Shown here: in pieces, positions 33,276-44,206 of the stretch
Layout of the letters: every line of letters begins with the position of its first letter
How positions within the stretch are numbered: position 1 is the first letter of the stretch
Origin: Burkholderiaceae bacterium
GTDB lineage: Bacteria; Pseudomonadota; Gammaproteobacteria; Burkholderiales; Burkholderiaceae_C
Direction of reading: 5' to 3'
Length of the DNA stretch: 56,688 nucleotides
NCBI GenBank assembly: GCA_031253795.1
Contig: JAIRVR010000070.1
Location: 1 to 56,688, forward strand
Notes under the pieces: model-generated
Seen by the model: only the letters and a program-made list of their open reading frames with translations
Told to the model about the DNA's origin: nothing
Database searches by the model: none
Made by a program: the position numbers and the translations under genes

Positions 33276-34883
33276 TCACATGCGGAACACGCCGAAGCGC
33301 GTGTCCTCGATGGGCGCATTGCGCGTGGCCGCCAGGCCCAGCGCCAGCACGCGCCGCGTATCGGCGGGGTCGATGACGCCATCGTCCCACAGCCGCGCGG
33401 TGGCGTAATAGGGGTGGCCCTGGTCCTCGTACTGCTGGCGAATGGGGGCCTTGAAGGCCTCTTCCTCCTCGGCACTCCACTGCCCGCCCTTGGCTTCGAT
33501 GCCGTCGCGCTTGACCGTGGCGAGCACGCTGGCCGCCTGCTCGCCGCCCATGACCGAGATGCGCGCGTTGGGCCACATCCACAGGAAGCGCGGCGAATAG
33601 GCGCGGCCGCACATGCCGTAGTTGCCGGCGCCGAAGCTGCCACCGATGATGATGGTGAACTTGGGCACGGCCGCCGTGGCCACGGCCGTGACCAGCTTGG
33701 CGCCGTGGCGTGCAATGCCTTCGTTCTCGTACTTGCGGCCCACCATGAAGCCCGTGATGTTCTGCAGGAAAACCAGGGGGATCTTGCGCTGGCAGCACAG
33801 CTCGATGAAGTGTGCCCCCTTGACGGCCGACTCCGAGAACAGGATGCCGTTGTTGGCGATGATGCCCACCTGCATGCCCTCGATGCGCGCAAAGCCGCAG
33901 ACCAGGGTGGAGCCGAAGCGCGCCTTGAATTCGTCGAAGCGGCTGCCGTCCACGACGCGGGCAATGATCTCGCGCACGTCGAAGGGCTTGCGCGTGTCCA
34001 CGGGGATGACGCCGTACAGCTCGCCGCCGTCGAACAGCGGCGCCTCGGGCGGCAGGTCACCGGCCGACGGCTGCTTGGAATGGTTGAGATTGGCCACGGC
34101 CTGGCGCGCCAGCGCCAGCGCATGGGTGTCGTTGTGGGCCAGGTGGTCGGCCACGCCCGACAGGCGCGTGTGCACGTCGCCGCCGCCCAGGTCCTCGGCA
34201 CTGACCACCTCGCCCGTGGCTGCCTTCACCAGCGGCGGGCCGCCCAGAAAAATGGTGCCCTGGTTCTTGACGATGATGGACTCGTCGCTCATGGCGGGTA
34301 CGTAGGCGCCGCCGGCCGTGCACGAGCCCATGACCACGGCGATCTGGGCAATGCCCTGGGCGCTCATGTTGGCCTGGTTGAAGAAGATGCGGCCGAAGTG
34401 CTCGCGGTCGGGGAAGACATCGTCCTGGTTGGGCAGGTTGGCACCGCCCGAGTCCACCAGGTAGATGCAGGGCAGGCGGTTCTGCGCCGCGATCTCCTGG
34501 GCGCGCAGGTGCTTCTTGACCGTCATGGGGTAGTAGGTGCCGCCCTTGACCGTGGCATCGTTGCACACCACCATGCAGTCCGTGCCGCTGACGCGGCCTA
34601 TGCCTGCGATCAGGCCCGCGCCGGGCGCGTCGTTGCGGTACATGTTCAGCGCCGCCAGCGGCGCGATCTCCAGGAAGGGAGTGCCCGGGTCCAGCAGCAT
34701 GGCCACACGCTCGCGCGGCAGCAGCTTGCCGCGCGCCACATGCTTGGCGCGTGCGGCCTCGCCACCGCCCTGCTCGACCTGTTCCACCCGTGCCCTCAGG
34801 TCCTCGACCACGGCGCGCATGGCCGCCGCATTGGCCTGGAAGTCCGCCGAGCGCGGATTGAGTTGGGTGCCCAGAATGCTCAT
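33276..34883 (-). CDS. liuB: Methylcrotonyl-CoA carboxylase, carboxyltransferase (beta) subunit
   Basis: A 535-residue carboxyltransferase beta subunit; the length is that of LiuB/MccB. Visible features include '[23 protein letters not shown]' near residue 46, '[22 protein letters not shown]' near 90 and '[20 protein letters not shown]' near 190 in the N half, and '[25 protein letters not shown]' with '[16 protein letters not shown]' in the C half, both typical of methylcrotonyl-CoA carboxylases. It transfers CO2 from carboxybiotin to 3-methylcrotonyl-CoA. The start at 34883 ([10 protein letters not shown]) matches homologs; an upstream ATG would add 20 residues. It is first in the liuBCD run. 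The 92-bp leader shared with a divergent antiporter has a small inverted repeat GCCCG-ATA-CGGGC at 34905-34917 but no LiuR-type palindrome. Confidence 0.94.
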   Translation of the reverse strand: MSILGTQLNPRSADFQANAAAMRAVVEDLRARVEQVEQGGGEAARAKHVARGKLLPRERVAMLLDPGTPFLEIAPLAALNMYRNDAPGAGLIAGIGRVSGTDCMVVCNDATVKGGTYYPMTVKKHLRAQEIAAQNRLPCIYLVDSGGANLPNQDDVFPDREHFGRIFFNQANMSAQGIAQIAVVMGSCTAGGAYVPAMSDESIIVKNQGTIFLGGPPLVKAATGEVVSAEDLGGGDVHTRLSGVADHLAHNDTHALALARQAVANLNHSKQPSAGDLPPEAPLFDGGELYGVIPVDTRKPFDVREIIARVVDGSRFDEFKARFGSTLVCGFARIEGMQVGIIANNGILFSESAVKGAHFIELCCQRKIPLVFLQNITGFMVGRKYENEGIARHGAKLVTAVATAAVPKFTIIIGGSFGAGNYGMCGRAYSPRFLWMWPNARISVMGGEQAASVLATVKRDGIEAKGGQWSAEEEEAFKAPIRQQYEDQGHPYYATARLWDDGVIDPADTRRVLALGLAATRNAPIEDTRFGVFRM

Positions 34884-34975
34884 GTGTGGCCTCTTCTCGT
34901 ATTTGCCCGATACGGGCGCTTGGTTTTTGCGTCTGTCCGACAAAGTGCTGCGCCACCGGCTGGGGACAATGCCGC

Positions 34976-36709
34976 ATGCACACCGTTGAAATCGTTTTGC
35001 TCGTCCTGCTGCTGGGCGCGCTGACGGGCATTGTTGCCCGCTACATACGCGCCGTTCCGCTGCCCCTGATACAGATCGCCCTGGGCGCGCTCATGGCCTG
35101 GCCGCAGAAGGGCCTGCACATCGCCTTCGACCCCGAGCTGTTCCTGCTGCTGTTCATCCCGCCCCTGCTGTTCGCCGACGGCTGGCGCATTCCCAAGCGC
35201 GAATTCTTCTCGCTGTACCGCCCCATACTGCGCCTGGCCCTGGGCCTGGTGCTGTTCACCGTGCTGGGCCTGGGCTGGCTGATCCACTGGCTGGTGCCCG
35301 GCATGCCGCTGACCGTGGCCTTCGCGCTGGCCGCCGTGGTTTCGCCCACCGATGCCGTGGCCGTGTCCGCCATTACGCGCAACCTGGGCATGCCCGAGAA
35401 GACCATGCACATCCTCGAAGGCGAGTCCCTGCTCAACGACGCCTCCGGTCTGGTGGCGCTCAAGTTCGCCATCGCCGCCACGCTGACCGGCCTGTTCTCG
35501 TGGACCGAAGTGGCCAAGGAATTCATGTGGATGGCCCTGGGCGGCCTGGGCGTGGGCACGCTCATAGGCTGGGGCTTTTCCTATGCGCGCAGCACCATCA
35601 CGCGGCGCCTGGGCGACGTGGCGGCCACCCAGATGGTGCTGCTGCTGATCCTGCTGCCGTTCGCGGCCTATATCGTGGGGGAAAAAATCGGCGTATCGGG
35701 CATTCTGGCGGCCGTGGCCGCGGGCATCGCCACCAACTTCGCCGACCTGGAACGCAGCAGCTACATCAGCGAACGGCTGCAGACCGAAGGCACCTGGAGC
35801 ATGGTCGAAGCCTCCTTCAACGGCGCCATCTTCCTGCTGCTGGGACTGCAGCTGCCATCCATCATCGGCGTGACCCTGCATGACGCGGGCCGCGACTGGT
35901 GGGTGCTGGTGGGCTATGTGGCCATCATTTCCTGCGCCCTGCTGCTGATGCGCTGGATCTGGCTGACCCTGGGCGTGCAGGGCAGCCTGGCGCGCGCCCA
36001 CCACCAGGGCAAGATGGCCGAGCGGCCCTCCCACCTGCTGAACCTGGCGACCACCATGGCCGGCATCCGCGGCGCAGTGACCCTGGCCGGCGCCCTGTCC
36101 GTGCCCATGCTGCTGAACAACGGCCAGCCGTTTCCTGGCCGCGAGATGCTGGTTTTCCTGGCCACGGGAACGATTCTCTTCACCCTGGTGCTGGGCAGCG
36201 TGGCCCTGCCCCTGATCCTGCGCCGCATGCCGCCGCCCGGCGAATCGCCCACGGTGCGCGAGGAACGGCTGGCGCGCGTGGCGGCCTGCCAGGCGGCCAT
36301 CGGCGGGCTGACGCTGAGCGAGGAGGACATCCAGGGCCATGCACCCGAGTGGGTGGCCATGCACCAGGAGGTCATGGGCCACCTGACCCAGGAGTACCGC
36401 AACCGCGTCCAGCTGCTGGACGATGGCAGCGGCACGGCCTCCAGCATAGAAGCCCAGCGCGAATCCCCCGAAGTGGTGCGCCAGCGCAAGCTGCGCTATC
36501 TGCTGGAGATCGAGCTGCGCCTGCGCTGCATCCACCAGGAGCGCGACACGCTGTACGCCGAGCGGCAGGCCCACCGCATCAACGACGAATCGCTGCGCCA
36601 CCTGGTCAGCGAGCTGGACATGCAGGAGGTGTCGCTGCGCAAGCGCCTGGCCGTGGCGCGGCGCGCGGCAGCGTCGCTGGGCGCTGCGCCCGAGGACGGC
36701 GCGCACTAG
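34976..36709 (+). CDS. CPA1-family Na+/H+ antiporter (NhaP/YjcE-like)
   Basis: A 577-residue cation:proton antiporter. Roughly residues 1-410 form 11-12 membrane helices with '[13 protein letters not shown]' near residue 123 and '[17 protein letters not shown]' near 147, where the Asn-Asp pair is the ion-binding site of CPA1 antiporters. '[17 protein letters not shown]' near 362 is also conserved. A soluble C-terminal tail of about 160 residues, Arg/Glu-rich and probably coiled coil, resembles the regulatory tails of NhaP-type proteins. It would expel Na+ or K+ for pH and salt balance. The start at 34976 (MHTVEIVLL) fits the family. It is divergent from liuB and convergent with the acyl-CoA synthetase; no terminator is obvious in the 64-base gap after it. 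Confidence 0.92.
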   Translation: MHTVEIVLLVLLLGALTGIVARYIRAVPLPLIQIALGALMAWPQKGLHIAFDPELFLLLFIPPLLFADGWRIPKREFFSLYRPILRLALGLVLFTVLGLGWLIHWLVPGMPLTVAFALAAVVSPTDAVAVSAITRNLGMPEKTMHILEGESLLNDASGLVALKFAIAATLTGLFSWTEVAKEFMWMALGGLGVGTLIGWGFSYARSTITRRLGDVAATQMVLLLILLPFAAYIVGEKIGVSGILAAVAAGIATNFADLERSSYISERLQTEGTWSMVEASFNGAIFLLLGLQLPSIIGVTLHDAGRDWWVLVGYVAIISCALLLMRWIWLTLGVQGSLARAHHQGKMAERPSHLLNLATTMAGIRGAVTLAGALSVPMLLNNGQPFPGREMLVFLATGTILFTLVLGSVALPLILRRMPPPGESPTVREERLARVAACQAAIGGLTLSEEDIQGHAPEWVAMHQEVMGHLTQEYRNRVQLLDDGSGTASSIEAQRESPEVVRQRKLRYLLEIELRLRCIHQERDTLYAERQAHRINDESLRHLVSELDMQEVSLRKRLAVARRAAASLGAAPEDGAH

Positions 36710-36773
36710 CGGGACGGGGGGCAGGCGGCAGCGCATGGGCCCGGCTTTCTCAGGATGTGCGGGAAACGGCCGT

Positions 36774-38492
<1,719 letters not shown>

Positions 38493-38625
38493 GCGTTGTC
38501 TCCTGTGGCGGGTGGCGCCTGCAAGGGAGCACGCCATGGCAGGCCCCGTCGCGGCAGCTATTGCGTGGCAGCATAAGGGCCAACCCCGATCAGAACAGGC
38601 CAGCAAGGTTGCAATAATTGCCAGC

Positions 38626-39711
38626 ATGTTCACCCCCTCGCTGGTCAAGACACCCCTGCCCCAGGCCGCCGCAGCCAAGGCCTCCGTTCATCCTGCCGTC
38701 ACGCCCATGGCCTTTGTCCAGGCCATTGCCCTGGCCTACGCGCGCCGCGGCATGTCGGCCGGCAACGCACTCGACAAGGCACAAATTGCGCCAAATTCAC
38801 TGCAAGATGCAAGCCAGTGCATCACGGCCTTGCAGATGGAGGCCTTGTCCGATGCCGCCATGCGCGAGCTCGACGACGAGGCCCTGGGCTGGTTCACGCG
38901 CCGCCTGCCCTGGGGCAGCTATGGCATGCTGGCCCGTGCCAGCATGGGCAGCGACCGGCTGGGTCTGGCCCTGGCGCGCTGGTGCCGCCACCACGGCCTG
39001 CTCACCGAGGACATCGCCATCCACCTGGACACGCAGGACGGCATGGCCACCCTGTCCATCGCCGAGCACACCGCGCTGGACGCCATGCGCGAGTTCTGCC
39101 TGCTTTCGGTGCTGCGCAACATCCACGGCCTGGCCAGCTGGTTCATCGACGAACCGCTGCCGCTGGTGCGCGCCTGCTTTCCCTTCGCGCCGCCGCCGCA
39201 TGCCGGCGTGTACGGCCTGCTGTTTCCGGCCGGCGAGGTGGTCTTCGATGCCCCCCAGGCCTGCCTGCAGTTCGAAGCCCGCTTCCTGGACCTGCCGCTG
39301 GCGCGCGACGAGGCCGCGCTCAAGCGCATGCTGCAGCGCGCCCTGCCGCTGCAGGTGCGGCCCTACCGGCGCGAGCGCCAGCTGGTGCAGCGCGTGCGCC
39401 AGCTGCTGGCCGCCGATGCCGAATGCCTGCAGACCGCCGACACCCTGGCGCGCCAGTTGCACCTGTCCCAGCGCAGCCTGCACCGCCAGCTCAAGGAGCA
39501 GGGCGCTTCGCTGCAATCGCTCAAGGACGAGGTGCGTCGCGAACGCGCCATCGCCCTGCTGCTGCGCACCAGCCGGCCCATCAAGCGCATCGCCCAGTCC
39601 TGCGGCTTTCTCAACGACAAAAGCTTCATCCGGGCCTTCCGGCTGTGGACAGGGCTGTCGCCTTCGGAGTTCCGCAAAAGCGTGCGCACCACGGGCATGC
39701 CTGGCGCCTGA
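38626..39711 (+). CDS. AraC-family regulator with arabinose-binding-like N-domain (OruR/ArgR type)
   Basis: A 361-residue regulator. The N-terminal ligand domain (about residues 30-225) matches the 'arabinose-binding domain' group seen in OruR- and MmsR-like regulators, with '[19 protein letters not shown]' near 105 and the '[21 protein letters not shown]' block near 190. The C-terminal AraC domain (about 265-350) contains '[20 protein letters not shown]' and '[19 protein letters not shown]'. Regulators of this type often control fatty-acid or alcohol metabolism, in keeping with the divergent acyl-CoA synthetase 133 bases away. Directly before the start, at 38611-38621, is a small inverted repeat GCAAT-A-ATTGC, a possible autoregulatory site. 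The ATG at 38626 gives the most natural start. Confidence 0.9.
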   Translation: MFTPSLVKTPLPQAAAAKASVHPAVTPMAFVQAIALAYARRGMSAGNALDKAQIAPNSLQDASQCITALQMEALSDAAMRELDDEALGWFTRRLPWGSYGMLARASMGSDRLGLALARWCRHHGLLTEDIAIHLDTQDGMATLSIAEHTALDAMREFCLLSVLRNIHGLASWFIDEPLPLVRACFPFAPPPHAGVYGLLFPAGEVVFDAPQACLQFEARFLDLPLARDEAALKRMLQRALPLQVRPYRRERQLVQRVRQLLAADAECLQTADTLARQLHLSQRSLHRQLKEQGASLQSLKDEVRRERAIALLLRTSRPIKRIAQSCGFLNDKSFIRAFRLWTGLSPSEFRKSVRTTGMPGA

Positions 39712-39793
39712 TCCGCTGCAGCAGAGATGATCCTGGCGCGATTTGCATCCCGGTCGGCCGCTGCCATCCACGCATCTGCCCTAGGCTGTGGCC

Positions 39794-40465
39794 ATGCACC
39801 ATCTCCACCACTGTGTCAGCGCGCGATCGTTCCGCGCGCTGTGGATGCTCGAAGAGCTGCAGCTGCCCTATGTGCTGCACATGCTGCCCTTCCCGCCGCG
39901 CGTGCTGCAGCGCAGCTATCTGGAGCTCAACCCGCTGGGCACGGTGCCGCTGCTGTGCCATGGCCAGGCCCGGCTGACGGAGTCGGCCGCCATCTGCGAA
40001 TACCTGGCGGCCCTGCACCCCGAGGCCGGCCTGTCCGTGGGCCCGCAGGAGTCAGGCTTTGCGGACTACCTCAACTGGCTGCACCGCAGCGATGCCACGC
40101 TGACCTTTCCCCAGACCCTGGTGCTGCGCTATCTGCACCACGAAGCGCCGGACCGGCGCCAGCCCCAGGTGGCCCAGGACTACCAGCGCTGGTTCCTGGC
40201 CAGGCTGCGGTCCGTGGAGGCCGTGGTGGCCCGGGACGAATGGCTGAGCGCGGGCCGCTTCACGGCGGCCGATGTGGCCGTGGGCTATGCGCTGATGCTG
40301 TCCGAATACCTGGACATGGCCGGCCAGTGGGGCCCGGCCACCCTGGCCTACTGGCAGCGGCTGCGCCAGCGCCCCGCGTTCCAGCGCGCCCTGGCGGCCG
40401 AGCAGCATGCCGCGCGCACGCAGTCGCTGGACCCCACGCCCTCGCCCCGGCTCAGGGCCGGCTGA
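39794..40465 (+). CDS. Glutathione S-transferase family protein
   Basis: A 223-residue GST. The thioredoxin-fold N-domain contains 'VSARSFRALWMLEELQLPY', the 'LNPLGTVPLL' cis-Pro loop near residue 48 and 'LTESAAICEYLAAL' near 62, where Glu-Ser bind the glutathione gamma-Glu. The C-domain is all-helical, with 'GRFTAADVAVGYALMLSEYL' as the N-capping region. It would conjugate or reduce small electrophiles in the cytoplasm; the substrate is unknown. The ATG at 39794 is chosen over a GTG two codons earlier. It follows the AraC gene by 82 bases, and ends 18 bases from the convergent desulfhydrase gene. Confidence 0.9.
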   Translation: MHHLHHCVSARSFRALWMLEELQLPYVLHMLPFPPRVLQRSYLELNPLGTVPLLCHGQARLTESAAICEYLAALHPEAGLSVGPQESGFADYLNWLHRSDATLTFPQTLVLRYLHHEAPDRRQPQVAQDYQRWFLARLRSVEAVVARDEWLSAGRFTAADVAVGYALMLSEYLDMAGQWGPATLAYWQRLRQRPAFQRALAAEQHAARTQSLDPTPSPRLRAG

Positions 40466-40483
40466 GCGCGCCGGGCCTGCGGC

Positions 40484-41506
40484 TCAGGACGGCAGCAGTG
40501 TCCGGGGATAGGCGAACAGGCCGGGCGCGCCACCGGTCATGACGAAGAGCACGGCGGCGCCGTCCTCCACCCGCCCGCTGCGCACGGCATCCACCAGTCC
40601 GGCGAAGGCCTTGCCGCTGTAGACAGGATCCAGCACCAGGCCCTCCGTGCGCGCCATCAGGCGCAGGGCCTCGACCATGGCCGGCGTGGGAAGGCCATAG
40701 CCCGCGCCCAGCTGGCTGCCGTCCACCCGCAGCGCACGCTCAGGTACAGGCGCGGCCACGCCCAGCAGCCCGCGCATGGCCTCGACCAGATCCTCGGTAC
40801 GCCGCAGCGCCTCGGGCGCGCCGGCCAGCACGCTGTAGGCCTGTATGCGCGCCGGCGTGTCGCCCAGCATGTGCAGCCCCAAGGCCAGGCCCGCATGGGT
40901 GCCTACGCTGCCGCTGGGCACGACGATGTGCGAAAAGCGCAGGCCCAGCGCCTCCTCCTGCTGGCGCAATTCGGCCGCACAGGCCACATAGCCCAGGCTG
41001 CCCACGGGCGAAGAACCACCCAGGCCCACCACATAGGCCTTGCGGCCCTGCTCGGCCAGGGCCTGGGCTCGCTGGCGGGCCACGGCCAGGGCATCGACAT
41101 CGCCGGCCACGCGGTGGATGCGTGCGCCAAACAGCTCGTCCAGCACCAGGTTGCCATTGCCTGCATAGGCCGGATCGTCCTGCGCGACCATGCTGGCCAG
41201 GACCAGCTCGCAGGCCAGGCCGGCCTTGGCAGCGGCCGCCGCGCTCAGGCGCGCGTGGTTGGACTGCAATCCACCCGTGGTGATGAAGGTGTCGCAGCCC
41301 TGCTCCAGCGCCTGGCCGATCAGGAACTCCAGCTTGCGCAGCTTGTTGCCGCCCAGGCCCAGGCCCATGAGGTCATCGCGCTTGGCATACAGGCGCACGC
41401 GGCCGCCCAGCGCCTGTTCCAGGCGCGGCAGACGCTGAAGCGGCGTAGGCCCCTCGACCAGGGGGAAGCGTGCAAAGCGTTCCAGCAGCAGGCTCAGGTT
41501 CATCAT
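40484..41506 (-). CDS. dcyD: D-cysteine desulfhydrase-like PLP enzyme (ACC deaminase family)
   Basis: A 340-residue fold-type II PLP enzyme. 'GLGGNKLRKLEFL' near residue 50 holds the PLP-binding Lys and 'TTGGLQSNHARLSAAAA' near 77 the substrate loop. ACC deaminase and D-cysteine desulfhydrase differ at two positions; as I recall, the deaminase has Glu after 'DPVY' and Leu before the late 'GG', whereas the desulfhydrase has a small hydroxyl residue at both. Here they read 'DPVYSGKAFAGL' and 'MTGGAPGLFAY', supporting desulfhydrase. It would split D-cysteine to pyruvate, ammonia and sulfide. Two adjacent ATGs at 41506 and 41503 follow GAGGAA. It lies 31 bases after the HAD gene on the same strand. 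Confidence 0.85.
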   Translation of the reverse strand: MMNLSLLLERFARFPLVEGPTPLQRLPRLEQALGGRVRLYAKRDDLMGLGLGGNKLRKLEFLIGQALEQGCDTFITTGGLQSNHARLSAAAAAKAGLACELVLASMVAQDDPAYAGNGNLVLDELFGARIHRVAGDVDALAVARQRAQALAEQGRKAYVVGLGGSSPVGSLGYVACAAELRQQEEALGLRFSHIVVPSGSVGTHAGLALGLHMLGDTPARIQAYSVLAGAPEALRRTEDLVEAMRGLLGVAAPVPERALRVDGSQLGAGYGLPTPAMVEALRLMARTEGLVLDPVYSGKAFAGLVDAVRSGRVEDGAAVLFVMTGGAPGLFAYPRTLLPS

Positions 41507-41537
41507 GAATTTCCTCGCGGGGCGCAGGGTTCCGGGA

Positions 41538-42215
41538 TCAGGCGCGTATGGCCTTCATCATGGCGGGCAACTCGCCCATGTCGCCAAAGACACAGCTGGC
41601 GCCTGCCTCCAGAAGCTGCTCGGCCGAGGCATGGCCCTGGTCGGAAGGGTAATAGCCCCAGACCGTGGCACCGGCGGCGACGCCGGCGGTCACGCCGGTC
41701 ACCGTGTCCTCGATCACCAGGCACTGCGCGGGTGCCACTCCGAGGGCTGCAGCCGCGGCCAGATAGACGTCGGGAAAGGGCTTGCTGCGCGGCAGTTCGT
41801 GGCCGCTGAAAACCCGTCCCTCGAAATACGATGCCATACCGACCTGGGCCAGTTGCATTTCGACCTTGGCGCGGTCGGCGCCCGAGGCGCAGGCGATGCG
41901 CTGCGCGCACAGGCCGTGTGCCTCGGCCACGGCCGCCAGGGCGCCGGGGATGGCCACGAGTTCGGCGCGCAGGGCCTGGTTGCGGCGCTCGTAGAAGGCA
42001 GCCATCCATGTGTCGGTCAGGGGCTGGCCGGTGCGCGACTCGATAAGGGCGGCCTGGCTGCGCACGGTCTTGCCGATGAATTCACGCAGGCACTCCTCGG
42101 TGCTGGTGGGCCAGCCCGATTCGTTGAGCATGGTGCACAGCACGCGGTTGGTGATGGATTCGCTGTCGACGAGCACGCCGTCGCAGTCGAAGAGCACGGC
42201 CTCGAAAGCAGTCAT
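41538..42215 (-). CDS. HAD-superfamily phosphatase (GPH/beta-phosphoglucomutase-like)
   Basis: A 225-residue haloacid dehalogenase-type hydrolase. Motif I is 'LFDCDGVLVDSE' with the nucleophile Asp and the acid/base Asp near residue 10-12, motif II has the conserved Ser in 'IACASGADRAKVE', motif III the Lys of 'LPRSKPFPDVYLAAA' and motif IV 'VIEDTVTGVTAGVAAGA'. The alpha-helical cap follows motif I. Such enzymes act on sugar phosphates or phosphoglycolate; substrate specificity cannot be told. It precedes the desulfhydrase gene on the minus strand (31-base gap) and may be co-transcribed with it. A stable hairpin separates it from the lipoprotein gene upstream. Confidence 0.9.
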   Translation of the reverse strand: MTAFEAVLFDCDGVLVDSESITNRVLCTMLNESGWPTSTEECLREFIGKTVRSQAALIESRTGQPLTDTWMAAFYERRNQALRAELVAIPGALAAVAEAHGLCAQRIACASGADRAKVEMQLAQVGMASYFEGRVFSGHELPRSKPFPDVYLAAAAALGVAPAQCLVIEDTVTGVTAGVAAGATVWGYYPSDQGHASAEQLLEAGASCVFGDMGELPAMMKAIRA

Positions 42216-42240
42216 GGAAGGTTCTCGGGATCAAACTGCA

Positions 42241-42264
42241 CAAGGGCGCCCGAAGGCGCCCTTG
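42241..42264 (-). terminator. UUCG-capped hairpin between lipoprotein and HAD genes
   Basis: Perfect 10-bp stem CAAGGGCGCC / GGCGCCCTTG. On the minus strand the loop is TTCG closed by C-G, the extra-stable UUCG tetraloop form. It lies 50 bases downstream of the lipoprotein stop. The T-tract behind it is weak, so it may be a terminator or an RNA-stability structure. Confidence 0.65.
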
Positions 42265-42313
42265 CTGCGGAAATGGCCGGATTATGCGCCGGCCGCGCAT
42301 GCCTGCGTGCCGC

Positions 42314-43351
42314 TCAGGGGAAGGCCACGCCAGCCAGGGGGTGCACCATGCGCTTGACGTTGCGCACCGAGATCAGGTGGAACTGTCCGTCGTCGGTGAC
42401 CACATCGCCGAAGGCGAAGAATCCCTCGGCCGCATTGCGGTTGAACTGCTCCAGGCGCTGTGCCAGGGCCGTGCTGCTGGAGACGGATTCCAGGCGGTAC
42501 TCGATGGCGCCTTGCTGGTCCGCGCTCTTTTCATACAGCTGCACGCCTTCGGTGTTGCCGCGCAGCACCAGGGCGCCACGCAGCAGATAGCCCCTGGCCC
42601 CCATTTCGTTCAGCCGCTGGCCCAGCGCTGCGCCGTTGGCCATGCCGAAGGGCGCGGCCAGCGTGAACACCTCGTACTCGAAGGCCGGAGCCTTGGAGTC
42701 CTTGACGTAGAGATTGAACATCTCGCTGCCCGAAATCAGCGGACCCACGTAGCGCATGCCGCGTGCACCCATGGCCACGATCTGCTGGCGGAAACCCGCC
42801 GTGTCCAGCGCGCCCACCGGGGGCTGGGTTTCGTAGGTATAGGTGGAACCGGAGCCGGCGCTGCGCACATAGAGGTTGCGCAGGTCCTGCGTATCGCCAT
42901 AGGCCATGCCCGACTTGTACAGATAGCCTTGCGCACCCTGCTCGTTGAGCTGTGCGACCAGGGCCGAAACCCCGGCCACATCGGCCACCATGCGGTAGTC
43001 CAGGCGTGTGCCGGCATGGGCCGTGTCGGTGACATAGAAGTCGCCCATGGGCACCGGCAGGCTGCTGGTGGGCGTGGCCAGCGTATAGGTAAAGGCATAG
43101 CCCTGGGCCCCCAGCGCATTCATGGCCGACAGGGCGGCGTCGAAGTTGCCGGCCGCCGATTCCATGCGGTACTGGCCCGTTACCGGCGTGGGCGTGGGCG
43201 TGCCGCCGCCCCCGGGGTCTCCACCGCCGGGATTGCCCGGCTCGGTTCCACCGCCCTCACCTGTACCACCACCCCCACCGCCGCCACAGGCGGCCAGGGC
43301 TCCCAAAAGCAGCAAGGCCGCACTGCGGCGCGTCAGCTGTGCCATTGTCAT
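42314..43351 (-). CDS. Putative lipoprotein with five tandem degenerate repeats
   Basis: A 345-residue protein I cannot assign to a named family. It has a lipoprotein signal: hydrophobic 'SAALLLLGALAAC', lipobox L-A-A-C with Cys22, then a Gly-rich and Pro/Thr linker to about residue 59 that would act as a flexible tether. The rest consists of five degenerate repeats of about 50-58 residues starting near 60, 119, 172, 225 and 283. Each has the outline Tyr-Arg/Glu-x..., an amphipathic helix ending in 'LNEQGAQGY' or 'LNEMGARGY', and a strand pair ending in an aromatic. The last repeat is the most diverged. ATG at 43351 follows AAGGGGAGA. It is divergent from a response regulator, with a perfect 22-bp palindrome between, and is probably surface- or periplasm-facing. 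Its stop codon lies within CCCCTGAGCGGC, similar to the start of the dispersed repeat. Confidence 0.8.
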   Translation of the reverse strand: MTMAQLTRRSAALLLLGALAACGGGGGGGTGEGGGTEPGNPGGGDPGGGGTPTPTPVTGQYRMESAAGNFDAALSAMNALGAQGYAFTYTLATPTSSLPVPMGDFYVTDTAHAGTRLDYRMVADVAGVSALVAQLNEQGAQGYLYKSGMAYGDTQDLRNLYVRSAGSGSTYTYETQPPVGALDTAGFRQQIVAMGARGMRYVGPLISGSEMFNLYVKDSKAPAFEYEVFTLAAPFGMANGAALGQRLNEMGARGYLLRGALVLRGNTEGVQLYEKSADQQGAIEYRLESVSSSTALAQRLEQFNRNAAEGFFAFGDVVTDDGQFHLISVRNVKRMVHPLAGVAFP

Positions 43352-43443
43352 GACTATCTCCCCTTTCTCGATGCATGCATGCCCATCCCGCTTGGGGTCC
43401 TCAGGGCATTGCTGGCGATTGTGGAGAAGGGGGGGACATCTGG

Positions 43444-43473
43444 TTACCCCCCCGCGGGGGGGTAATCGTTACC
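43444..43473. promoter_or_regulatory. Perfect palindromes between lipoprotein and response-regulator genes
   Basis: Bases 43444-43465 form a perfect 22-bp palindrome: TTA, seven C, GC, seven G, TAA. It overlaps a second inverted repeat GGTAA-TCG-TTACC at 43461-43473. Both stand 27-56 bases before the response-regulator start and about 95 bases before the lipoprotein start, the expected place for an operator governing both genes. In DNA the GC palindrome could also extrude or form an unusually stable hairpin. Confidence 0.6.
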
Positions 43474-43499
43474 ATGTGCGCAAGCTGTATCCACGTTCC

Positions 43500-44198
43500 A
43501 TGCCCAGTCCCTTCTCTTGCGCTTCCCTCTCCCAGCCACGCGGGCGCTACGCCCTGGTGATCGACGACCATCCCCTGACGGCCCTGGGCGTGGCCCAGTT
43601 CCTGCAACAAATGGGCATCGAGGACGTACCCACCGTGAGCGAGGCCGGCCAGGCCCTGCACCACATCGCCGGCCGGGGCGCACCCTGCCTGGCCGTGGTG
43701 GATTTCTGGCTGGGCGATGGCGCGTCCACGACCATCGTCAACGACATCCTGGCCCTGGCCCCAAGCTGCCGCGTGCTCATGACCAGCGGCGACACCCACC
43801 CGGCCATTGCGCGCAAGGCCCAGGCCGCGGGCGCCCATGGCTTCGTGCCCAAGGCCCACTCGCCACAGCTGCTGCACCAGGCCGTGACGGCCCTGCTGTC
43901 GGGCAACGAGTGGTTTGACGCGCCCCTGCCGGCACGGCCCGCAGCCGCGTCCGCCAGCGCCATCCGCATGACGGCGAACGAGCTGGGGCTGACCCCCCGC
44001 CAGGCACAGGTGCTGTCCCTGGTGCTGCAGGGCCGGCCCAACCAGTCCATTGCCCAGCATCTGCATCTGTCACCCCACACCGTCAAGGAGCATGTGGCAG
44101 CCGTGCTGCAGCGCCTGGGCGTGCACAACCGCATCGAGGCCATCACCCAGTTGCAAGGCGTGGCGCTGGAGCTAGCGCCTGCCGACGCCCTGGGCTGA
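43500..44198 (+). CDS. NarL/LuxR-type response regulator
   Basis: A 232-residue two-component response regulator. The receiver domain (about residues 15-130) has acidic pocket Asp22-Asp23 in 'ALVIDDHP', phospho-acceptor Asp68 in 'AVVDFWLGDG', the Thr/Ser 'MTSGD' switch and Lys in 'GFVPKAHSP'. The LuxR-type helix-turn-helix (about 160-220) reads 'LTPRQAQVLSLVLQGRPNQS' then 'HLSPHTVKEHVAAVLQRLG'. It is probably phosphorylated by the hybrid histidine kinase encoded convergently 8 bases downstream. The ATG at 43500 lacks a strong Shine-Dalgarno; an in-frame GTG at 43476 would add eight residues and partly enter the palindromic region. It is divergent from the repeat lipoprotein gene, its best target candidate. 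Confidence 0.9.
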   Translation: MPSPFSCASLSQPRGRYALVIDDHPLTALGVAQFLQQMGIEDVPTVSEAGQALHHIAGRGAPCLAVVDFWLGDGASTTIVNDILALAPSCRVLMTSGDTHPAIARKAQAAGAHGFVPKAHSPQLLHQAVTALLSGNEWFDAPLPARPAAASASAIRMTANELGLTPRQAQVLSLVLQGRPNQSIAQHLHLSPHTVKEHVAAVLQRLGVHNRIEAITQLQGVALELAPADALG

Positions 44199-44206
44199 AC
44201 GGGCGG

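Noticed and set aside
30269-33376. A 1035-codon open frame antisense to liuD and liuC
   Set aside because: It spans two well-supported genes and the repeat between them, has no recognisable domain, and shows the same shadow composition.
34905-34917. GCCCG-ATA-CGGGC dyad in the liuB leader as a LiuR site
   Set aside because: It does not share the TTGACGTT core of the two palindromes at liuR and is short enough to be chance in GC-rich DNA.
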